Positions 10,146 through 19,259 of a DNA stretch of 64,000 nt are shown in pieces (position 1 is the stretch's first letter; every line of letters starts with the position of its first letter). The DNA comes from Aedes albopictus. Its lineage: Eukaryota; Arthropoda; Insecta; Diptera; Culicidae. The position numbers were made by a program, and so were the translations under genes. The stretch covers positions 500,670,536 to 500,734,535 of the forward strand of contig NC_085137.1 of NCBI RefSeq assembly GCF_035046485.1, in the 5' to 3' direction. The notes under the pieces are model-generated. The model saw nothing but the letters and a program-made list of their open reading frames with translations, did no database searches and was not told where the DNA came from.

Positions 10146-11059
10146 CATACATTTATTTGTTCAACATCATTAAGACAATACATAATCAACAATATGTAGT
10201 ACGCCACAATACTCGGTTTGTGGCTGCCGCTCTCCATCCTCGGTCGCGCCCAATGTTCGCCAAGTCACGCTCCACCTGGTCCACCCATCGTGCTCTCTGC
10301 GCTCCACGCCTTCTTGTGCCAACCGGATCCGTTGCAAACACCAGCTTTGCAGGGTTGTTGTCCGGCATTCTTGCAACATGCCCTGCCCAACGTATCCTTC
10401 CGGCTTTGGCCACCTTCTGGATGCTGGGTTCGCCGTAAAGTGCAGCGAGCTCGTGGTTCATCCTTCTCCGCCACACACCGTTCTCCTGCACACCGCCGAA
10501 GATCGTTCTTAGCACGCGTCGCTCGAAAACTCCGAGTGCTTGTAGGTCCTCCTCGAGCATGGTCCATGTCTCGTGCCCGTAGAGGATCACCGGTCTTATT
10601 AGCGTTTTGTACATGGTGCATTTGGTGCGTGGGTGAATCTTTTTCGACCGCAGTTTCTTCTGGAGCCCGTAGTAGACCCGACTTCCGCTAATGATGCGCC
10701 TCCGAATTTCTCGGCTCACGTTGTTGTCAGCCGTCAGTAAGGATCCGAGGTAGACGAATTCCTCCACCACCTCGAAAGTATCCCCGTCTATCGTAACATT
10801 ACTACCCAGACGGATCCGGTCGTGTTCGGTTCCGCCTACCAGCATGTACTTTGTTTTTGAGGCATTCACCACCAGTCCGACCTTTGCTGCTTCGCGTTTC
10901 AGGCGGGTGTACAGTTCTGCCACCGTTCCAAATGTTCTAGCGATAATGTCCATGTCGTCCGCAAAGCACACAAATTGACCGGATTTTGTGAAAATCGTTC
11001 CCCGGCTGTTGAGCCCGGCTCGTCGCATCACACCTTCCAGCGCGATGTTGAAGAGTAGA
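10146..11059 (-). mobile_element. 5'-truncated RTE-like LINE with 13-bp target duplication
   Basis: The insert is bounded exactly by CAGAATACTTATA at 10133-10145 and 11060-11072. On the minus strand it begins inside the RT domain, runs through the RT C-terminus, and ends with a short 3' UTR and the A-rich tail AACAAATAAATGTATG. Loss of the 5' part together with an intact 3' end and a 13-bp duplication is what incomplete target-primed reverse transcription leaves. Confidence 0.88.
10186..11059 (-). pseudogene. Reverse transcriptase C-terminal fragment (RTE-like)
   Basis: The open frame covers 10186-11031 from its first ATG (281 residues). It continues upstream in frame to the insertion edge, where LLFNIALEG (the segment just before the RT catalytic loop) is readable. 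The catalytic motif FADD lies at residues 23-26 of the ATG-initiated frame. It is followed by KTKYMLVGG, the thumb, the LYGHETWT block typical of RTE-type enzymes, and the C-terminal WAGHVARM and WRTTY blocks before the stop. The endonuclease and palm motifs before the FADD box are absent because of 5' truncation, so it cannot act alone. No internal stop is seen, which suggests a fairly young insertion. Clade assignment as RTE is from remembered motifs. Confidence 0.85.
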
Positions 11060-11281
11060 CAGAATACTTATAGGCTCTCTTAATGGAAGGTCGGAGCTGG
11101 TCTCTACTCTAATGAGCTACGGATACATTAGCCTTATTCATTTGATAGACACTGCACCATTTTAAGGCTGCAATATCTGCTCTTCTACCTTTAACTGTAA
11201 ATCTCGCTGGTTTTCTAGACAATCAGAAGTCGCATAAGAATGCACGCAGTACATTGTATGAAGTACCATTTTGAGTAACTA

Positions 11282-12172
11282 CAGGGGATACTCAAAATAA
11301 CTGGTACAGGTTAAATTTTCACTTTTCAAAAAATGTTCAACTAGCTGTAACTTTTCGAAAAGGGCATCAAATACTCTCAAATTTTTACTGTAAGTTCATC
11401 AACTAGTTGTGTATCAGTGGTTCAATTTTGGAAAAGATTGGGCTATTCTACACGAAGTTATAAAAATTCTAGAAAAAGGTATAATTATTCGATAGCCAAC
11501 TTTGAGCTGTTATATCTCCGGAATCAATGAGCCGAATGCAATCAAATTTTGATCATTTATGACTTATATAATGAGCTATTAAAAACTTTTGACTAAACTT
11601 AAAATTCTTTACACGAAAGAAAATTATAACGATTAGATTATTTTTCTAATATAACACCAATTTATTCAAAACTTCATCATAGTTTCAAAATTCGAGATAG
11701 TAATTATAGTTCATTTAAATTCCCTCTAATTGTCTTGAATATATTTATGTTTCAAAGGAAAGCAACCAAATAGCCGGCATTAAATTGAAAAAGTAATGGG
11801 ATGCATATGAAAAATAGATAAATTAACTAAAAAAATATAGAATGAAATCGCTATAACTTTTTTTCTTATTAATAATTTCAAATTAAGCAAACTGTTTTTC
11901 TAAGTTCATTATATAAGTAATAAATGATTAAAATTTCGTTGCATTCGGTTTATTGAATCCGGAGATATAACAGCTCAAAGTTGGCTATCGGATAATTATA
12001 CCTTTTTCTAAGATCTTCATAACTTCGTGTAGAATGGCCCGATCTTTCCCAAAATTGAACGACTGATCAAAATTTGAGAATATTTGATGCCCTTTCCAAA
12101 AAGTTACAGCGAGTTGAACATGTTTTTAAAAGTGAAAAATTTACCTATCCCAGTTATTTTGAGTATCCCCTG
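11282..12172. mobile_element. TA-flanked foldback element 1 (about 0.89 kb)
   Basis: Starts CAGGGGATACTCAAAATAAC and ends with its inverse, with TA on both sides (11280-11281, 12173-12174). The arms are imperfect inverted copies of roughly 370 bp around a loop near 11650-11860. It shares several phrases (for example a CATCAAATACTCTCAAATTT-like block and a TATATCTCCGGAATC-like block) with the foldback at 16.3-17.3 kb. There is no transposase frame, and the TA target suggests mobilisation by a Tc1/mariner-type enzyme. Confidence 0.85.
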
Positions 12173-12333
12173 TATGTGCGGCGGAGGGACAGTTTTTATC
12201 GCAAATGATGTTATTTTTTAACTTATTGCGATGTTTTTAAGATGTATATAAGAATGCAACTCAACTATTAAAAGGTATGAAAACATCGTAGTAAACGATA
12301 TTCTGTCGTTTTATTGCGATGAACTTTACTGAT

Positions 12334-12433
12334 TAACCGTTATGTGTCCGACAAATTTTTTGCTTTTTTCTACACCGTGCTTTTTAAGTGGGCGCTGGGT
12401 ACCCGGGTACCCTGTCGGCCACATAAGTGTTAA
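12334..12433. mobile_element. Small palindromic MITE with a 16-bp perfect palindrome
   Basis: TAACCGTTATGTGTCCGACA at the left is imperfectly inverted at the right (TGTCGGCCACATAAGTGTTA). Near the right arm lies GGGTACCCGGGTACCC at 12397-12412, a perfect 16-bp palindrome. Confidence 0.6.
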
Positions 12434-13220
12434 CAAAAGCATGCGAGCAAATTCGCAAATTTGCATACTACGATGATTATACGACTTCAAATGGTACTTT
12501 TCTTATTATGCCAGTTAAACTCGCATTGGTATACGAATGAAATCGCATATATGTAAAAATAAACTCGGTGAAGTGTGCATTCAAACTCGCATAAGCTAGA
12601 ATTGTTCCTGTTTACACAATGCGATTTGAGATGTGATAACAATGAAAGAGGTGCTGTTGGACTGCAGATGCGTTGTTAAAAAGCTACAAGTAAGTGAACA
12701 GCCATCATTTTGATTGCAAATCAAGTTACAGTAATAATTTTTGTTTTATGGGCCTGTTAATCAACAATGGATGGTGCTAGCTAGAGAGAGTCCAGATAGA
12801 CTGCCAAACATACACAGAGCAGATGAACCAAGTGCATTTCATCAAATACTCAGGTGAGTTAGATTGTCATGATAGTTAATTAAACTTGTTTCATAAGTAG
12901 TGTTAGGTTTCAATTGTTAAGTGTAGCTCGATAATCCAAAGATCGTTAGTTTGCAACTGAGGTGGCGAGATTTGTTTTTTCTTTCTTTCTTATTGAGTCG
13001 CATAAGATGATATATGACGTCGCAATAGTACACACCGTACATCGCATAAGATATCGCTTCAAGTCATATAGCGTTACCATTGTCCCGCCAATAATGCACG
13101 TATAGCGCCTCCACTTTTGCTATGCCTTATGCGATGTAACTTTACCGCATAAAAGTGCGTATAACACGGACATTCAACTTCATTATACGTGCAAATTGAT
13201 CGTCTGGGATATAAGTACCA
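12434..13220. other. AT-rich, no gene; repeated CGCATAA motif
   Basis: No coding frame was found. CGCATAAG or CGCATAA recurs near 12589, 13000, 13043 and 13145 and also near 11231, so this is probably an old repeat split by the foldback at 11.3-12.2 kb. The ends could not be fixed. Confidence 0.4.
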
Positions 13221-13222
13221 TA

Positions 13223-13993
13223 CCGTTAACCGGGGTCAAATTGATCATCGAGGTGAAATTGATCATTCGGGTACAACATTGTAATTCCATACTAGGAACT
13301 CTTAAGCGTCGGAATGATCTTAAACTTTTTACATCATCTGGTTCGTAGATGCCTAGAGATGGGAGTAGACTTTTATTTTTATTAGAAAAAAGTTAGTTTT
13401 GCCCTATTTTTTTTAGGAATTTGCTATGTATTTCTCATTTAGCTGAAATCATCGATTGCCACTAGGACTTCCCGTAAATTCTCTGTTTTAACATTTTTGT
13501 GGAGCCTTCGTTGGGAAGTTATGTAGCTAACCAGAACATGAAATAGTTAAAAAAAAGTTCATTTCATGATGAAATAGTTCTTTATTGTGATAGAAATCAC
13601 TTATTTCAAATGAAATTGCCTACCTTTTGGCGTTACAAGCGAAATTTCAAAATTTAATTTTGCATTTAAAGTATTAAATTCACTAGTTGCAAGATTTTAA
13701 ACGCGTTATTCGGTTTTAGAGAGACAAAATTAAGCGAAGAAGGAAATGTTCCTTTCCAACCGACGCTTAATTGTATACTGATCAATTTCGCCCCAAAAAG
13801 GCATTTCCAATTTTTTGATATTTGGAGTTATTTAACTTGAAGTTTAAATTTGTTGAACAAAATTCTGTCACATGGTTCCATGGAGATCAACTGGGTACTG
13901 GTTTTACAGAAAATCTTTTGGCAATTTTTGAGTTGGCACCTAAGTTATCCGCAAAAGTTGTTTTAAAGTGATCAATTTGACCCCGGATTACGG
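13223..13993. mobile_element. TA-flanked MITE with CCGT termini
   Basis: The left end CCGTTAACCGGGGTCAAATT and the inverse of the right end (CCGTAATCCGGGGTCAAATT) are inverted repeats, with TA at 13221-13222 and 13994-13995. The GTCAAATTGATCA phrase also recurs internally as TGATCAATTTCGCCCC. The interior is non-coding. Confidence 0.8.
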
Positions 13994-14287
13994 TACTTGT
14001 AGTGGATCTCCTGTTTTGGAGAGCAACGTTTTCTTGACATTTCTAGTATCGCTACTAACGCTATAAAGATGTTACAAACTAGGATGTTAGTCACACGAAT
14101 AATCGTGACATTTGGGCTACTGTGGCTAACACCTGACTTCAGAAACCTGAATTTTCAGAAGCTACACTCTGATTTCTAAGGCCCGAATTCGTAATCTAAA
14201 TTTTGAACCACAAAAAATGGTTTTAGAAGATAACTATCTTCCAAGAACCTCGTACCGACTTTCCGAACCCTCTAAGCAGAATACCCT

Positions 14288-14435
14288 CTTCGAATGAGTG
14301 TAATCAGTTTTGTACCACATGGATAACTGACACTGAGGAAGATTACAAGTGGTTGCCGAAATACGCGTATCTGTCAAAGGATAAGCAAAACAGGGCGGAA
14401 TTAAAAGGTACAAATCTGATTACACTCGTTCGAAG
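14288..14435. mobile_element. Short palindromic MITE, 148 bp
   Basis: CTTCGAATGAGTGTAATCAG is inverted at the right end (CTGATTACACTCGTTCGAAG), and the match extends inward to GTACC/GGTAC. The middle contains CGAAATACGCGTATCTGTCA. It lies 15 bases before the next element. Confidence 0.7.
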
Positions 14436-14450
14436 AAAATATATAGAATA

Positions 14451-15403
14451 CAGGGTGTTAGGTTCCTGAGTGCAAACTTTTTAAAGGGTGATAGAGGACC
14501 ATAAATGGTGAAAAAAATTGTTCTACGCATATGGTCAAATCTCAACCGTTACGTAGTTATTGAACTCCCCATGTTTTAACTCTTATTGCCTTAACTGGCT
14601 ATAACTTTACAATGGTCAAACTTATCGCAGTTTTCTTACCCTTAATCGTAAGATTATTGAGTTTTTTTTATCAAATGGCATCTTTGAACCGATTGGTTTG
14701 TTTAAATAACTAAGTTTTCTTGAGCAAATAGCTTAAAAGTTGTGTGTTTTAGTTAATTATCTTTGAAAAATGCGTAATAATTTTAAATTCTTTCTTTGGC
14801 AAAGTTGTGGCCCCTGTTCTACTCTACAATTCGTTCTTTGACATCAAACTTCTATCTCTTATCATTTTCTTGCAATTTCAATTTAAACGTCGCATTTCAG
14901 ACCATAAATTTGCAATTGTCATGATAAGCACTTTTTTGCGCACTGTGCCGCACATTTAAATCAAAATTGCAAGAAAACGATGAGGGTTAGAAGTTTGGCG
15001 TCAAAAAACGAATTGTAGAGTAAAACTTTCTTTCACAACTTTGCCAATGAAAGAATTTTTATTTATTACGCATGTTTCAAAGATAATTGACATGAACAAA
15101 TTAAAACACACTATATTTAGCTATTTTGCTCTAGAAAACTTAGTTATTTAACTAAACGAATCGATTCAAAGATGCCATTTGATAGAAAATTCAAAAATCT
15201 TTCGAATAAGGATAAAAAAACTGCAATAAGTTTGACCATTTTAAAGTTACAGCCAATTAGGGCAATAAGAGTAAAAAACATGGGGAGTTCAATAACTACG
15301 TAACGGTTGAGATTTGACCATATGCGTAGAACATTTTTTTTTTCACCATCTATGGTCCTCTATAACCCTTTAAAAAGTTTGCACTCATGAACCTAACACT
15401 CTG
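14451..15403. mobile_element. TA-flanked foldback element 2 (about 0.95 kb)
   Basis: Starts CAGGGTGTTAGGTTCCTGAG, ends with the near-perfect inverse, and has TA at 14449-14450 and 15404-15405. The arms are about 430 bp each with a loop near 14890-14960, so almost the whole element folds back on itself. There is no coding frame. Confidence 0.85.
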
Positions 15404-15644
15404 TATATAATATAGAAAATGGATTTTTTTTTCATATAAGTGAGAATAGCATCTTGGTGTTCTCAGCACATGGTATTCTTTTCACATGTTATGCTATTTT
15501 TTGTACTATGATTACGAAAAGTCTAGAGTCCTTCCTAGATTCGGTGTTGGTCATGTTTGTAGCTCAATCAATCGCAGACTTAACCTTACTTTCTAAGTAA
15601 CATTGTACACCCGGTATATGTTGCTTTTATAAACATGCATTCTG

Positions 15645-16225
15645 GATATATTTCAGAAAGAATCACTGGAGGAATTCAAGAGAAAATCTAGAAGAAATCT
15701 CTGGTGGAACTCCAGAAAGAATACCTGGAGGAAATCCAGGAGAAATCTATGGAAAATTTCCAGAAGGCATTTCAGCAGGAGTTCATTAAGAAATTACAAC
15801 AGGAATTCCTGGATGTATTCCAAAAAGAAAATCAGGAAGTATTTCGGAAGGAATCCCTAAAAAAACTGCAGAAGGAATTTCTGGAGGAATTCCAAAAGAA
15901 TTTCAGAAAGAAATCCCTGGAGGAATTCTAGAAAGAACCTCAGAAGCAATTTTAGCAGTATTCCGGGATGAACTCCTGAAGGAATTCCTAAAAAAAAAAC
16001 GAAAGGAATCTGTGAAGGAGTTGCAGAAGAATCTCTGAAGTGATTTCAGCGGGAATCTCTGAAGGAATTCCAGAAGAATTCCCTGAAGGAATTCCAGAAG
16101 GAAACCGAAGGAATCTCTGAGGGAATGACAGCGGGAATCTCAGGAAGAAAACCAAAAGAAATATCTGACGAATTCCAAAAAGAATCACTGCAGGAATTTT
16201 AGAAAGAACCACTGACTGGAGGAAA
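15645..16225 (-). repeat. Diverged GGAATTCC-type repeat, inverse orientation
   Basis: Degenerate units such as GGAATCCCTGGAGGAATTC and CAGAAGGAATTC follow one another. This is the reverse complement of the 24-bp unit of the main array at 19.4-21.8 kb, but heavily mutated. Open frames here, such as 15704-15931 with runs like [11 protein letters not shown], are by-products of a repeat that lacks stops. Confidence 0.75.
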
Positions 16226-16332
16226 CAAAATCGTGTCATGCCTGTCATGTCTCGAGCATGTATTCTAGTCAAGTCAACAACGCAATCATCGCTACACGAG
16301 CATCGGATGCTTGTGCGGTCACAATTGACATA

Positions 16333-17255
16333 CAGGGGGTGGCCAAAATGTTTGGGATAGGCAACTTTTTTTTCTCTCATAAAAAAGTTCAACATGCTAT
16401 AACTTTTCATAGAGTGCATCAAAAAATCTCAAATTTTGACTGTTTGTCAACCTATTATATGTGCATCATTGGTACAAATTTGGGCTCGATTGGTTAATGT
16501 CTCGCAAAGTTAGAACCGTTTGAGTAAAACACAATTTTTTGGACAACTAATTTTTGAGCTGTCATATCTCGGAAACCAGTGAACCGAATTGAATAAAATT
16601 TTGAACGTACACTAACAATGTGCAAATGGTTCGCAAATTATTTAAACATAGGTACTTTTTAAACGATGAAAAAAGTTATCATGGATTGAAAACTTTTGGA
16701 TTTTTCTCGAAAAAATGTAATTTTTTTACATCAATGTCAATAAATTTTAGTGTTGACATCCAAAGATTTTCCACTTCTGTTGTCAAGTTATCTCTAATCA
16801 GATATATTGGAGCCTATTTAGATTGAAGGAAGAACACATTTAGTATTTTTTGTGTGGTATTGTAAATTTGACTTATTTTTCTCTATTTGGGTAAAAAATT
16901 CAACCCGGTATAACTTAATTCGCCGTGAGAAAATATTACATTTTATAACGTCCTATTAAGTATCAATATATTGTTGATAAACGTTAAAAAATTCATTCAA
17001 TTCGGTTCACTGGTCTCCGAGATATGACAGCTCAAAAATGAGTTGTCTAAAAAATAGTGTTTTACCCGAACGGTTCTAACTTTGCGAAACATTAATCAAT
17101 CGAGCCCAAATTTGTACCAATGATGCACATATAATAGGTTGATAAACAGTCAACATTTGAGATTTTTTGATGCACTCTATGAAAAGTTACAGCATGTTGA
17201 ATTTTTTTGTGGGAGAAAAAAAGTTGCCTATCCCAAACATTTTGGCCATCCCTTG
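16333..17255. mobile_element. TA-flanked foldback element 3 (about 0.92 kb)
   Basis: The left end CAGGGGGTGGCCAAAATGTT and the inverse of the right end (CAAGGGATGGCCAAAATGTT) pair. TA lies at 16331-16332 and 17256-17257. The arms are about 350 bp. The internal order of phrases (GCATCAAAAAATCTCAAATT, then the CATATCTCGGAAACCAGTGA block) parallels element 1, so the two look like members of one family. Confidence 0.85.
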
Positions 17256-17257
17256 TA

Positions 17258-18095
17258 TCTTCCAAACATCCCTCATTTAGAGCTGTTATTTGTCTCTAGG
17301 TGATGATGCGATGATAAAGAGAATCGCATGTGATTAGCGCTTGCCAACCAGGATGTGTTAATTGACATTTGGCAACCCTGGTTCAAAATTGAAACACAAC
17401 AATATTTATTAAATCAATTCCTTCGGATGCTGAGTAGTTCCGGTGTAGGCCAGTATGCCATACGATTCTGATTATCGAAATGACAAACGATTTTTCGCCT
17501 GATAACACCCCAAAAAACAGTTTTCGCTGTCAAAGCAACAAGAAACCTGTTCCACCGGATGGCGGCGGTAGCGCTTTGGCCGGCAACTCTGTTTACCATT
17601 CCACTTGACTTTGTTTTCGATAAACAAACCACATGCCCCACGACGACCGCTCTTAACTGCGAGCTCACCACGTGAATGGGCCAAAAGGGGATGATCTGCG
17701 CTGGTCGCTCGCTGTCATCTTATAGCTAGTGTCAAGAGAGTGACACGGCGACGCAGAAAGACAAGAAGTTCCTCCTACATACCGCTTCCATAGGATACGG
17801 GCAAAAGCTGACAAGGTCGTCAAATCATTTCGGTAACGAACGTAACGAACAATGGTCGTGGTCGAACAGGGCGAAGTTTGATTGATTGATTTGTGCTTGG
17901 TGTGTGTAGGTATGTGACAGTTAAGCAGGAACTAGGCATGATTGGCTTGACACACAAACAGGCTTGGATACTTTTCGTTTCCGGACAATGGCAAGGGAAT
18001 TGGCAATGGAAATAGGGCTCAAAATTCGTATTAAAATATTTTATCAAATCAAAATTGCAAACAGACCCACCGATACACGTTAGTATGGATGTATA
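17258..18095. other. Unique-looking sequence, no gene seen
   Basis: Short minus-strand frames at 17414-17684 and 17820-18113 lack recognisable domains. No inverted or tandem structure was noticed. Confidence 0.45.
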
Positions 18096-18241
18096 TTGGT
18101 GAGCTCGTTCCATATTATTATTTCATTACATCAATGAGATAAACTATTGATGATCTTGTCGTGTAATTATTCTGCCCATATTCTGCAGAGTAGAAATAAA
18201 GAATAACAATTTAATCAGTTTTTTGGTGAGCTCGTTTCATG
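18096..18241 (+). repeat. Direct repeat of a GAGCTC-centred motif
   Basis: TTGGTGAGCTCGTTCCAT (18096-18113) and TTGGTGAGCTCGTTTCAT (from 18223) are direct copies 127 bases apart, with similar sequence after each (a TTGATGATCTTGTC-like phrase). The inverse motif also occurs at 1090 and at 61.45 kb. Confidence 0.65.
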
Positions 18242-19259
18242 TTATTATTCAGATTAATGTATTGAAATGTAAACGATCTTGTCAAACGTCGTGCATTGAA
18301 ATGTTGAATCAAACTTTGATATCAGTTTGTTTAATTAAATGTGTTAGTAAATCCTAAGAGCTAGTTTCAGTAGTTGCATAGCCATTTTACCAGAATTGTT
18401 TTGGCAATTACATAACATCACTAATGTGATCGAGTAGATAACTTCAAATATCTCTAAACGAGTAATGACTAATTTTCATAAACAACAGAGCAACAGATGT
18501 CTCAAGTGATCTCTTATTTCGAAACTGATGCATCATCATCGCGAGGCCTACCTCAAGAGCGCCACTTGCCTTGCTATCTCTCACAACGACGACGGGGCTC
18601 CACCGCATCACCCAAATTCCCACGATTTGGCTCAGCGCAGCCAGCCAGCGTACGAGAAGCTCGTTGAAGCAGGTGAATTTCGCTTTTACCAACTCGGGGT
18701 GTAGATATTACTCACATACCTACCTACTTATCTCCGTCGATTGCGCTAGAAAACGAAAAAAAAAAATGAAACATACGTTTCTTCACCACAGCAAATCACC
18801 TTGTCTGTTTTGGCTCCGTCTTTTCGGATAAACTCGAGTTTTCTCTCCGCCTCTTGTCGAGTGGAATATGCCACCCAACCAGCAGTAACGGCGGCTCTTC
18901 TTCGATCTTGGTGGTGTATTTTCCACCCTCGTCGTCCGTTGCGTCGATTGTAAAACGCGAGAAAACCGCCGTAAAGCGGCTACTAATTGCGCTCTGATTG
19001 AGGAACCTCCATCACCACAACCTCAACAGCACGCTAGCTAGCGGCGACCTAGCCCCAGAAGCGTTGACGATTTGTGCGTTGTTCAGGTGTTGCGCGTTCG
19101 TGTGTACTCAATGATGACCGTCGTCGCGCTGGCCAACCAGCTGATATATTCTCACACACTTCGCACAGTATTAACAGGTCTTCTGCGCGTATTCATTCAC
19201 TTCAACACGGTATGGCGGTGGGTCTCAAACTCAGGGTCACGACCCATTAGTTTTCAGGT
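18242..19259. other. GC-richer unique flank of the minisatellite
   Basis: From about 18530 the sequence is GC-richer and less repetitive, with short open frames on both strands and no recognisable domain. It directly precedes the 24-bp array. Its composition would suit a 5' UTR, promoter or intron edge of a neighbouring gene, but no splice or coding pattern supports a specific model. Confidence 0.35.

Noticed and set aside
10218..10691. Plus-strand 157-residue ORF
   Set aside because: It is antisense to the RTE-like RT fragment.
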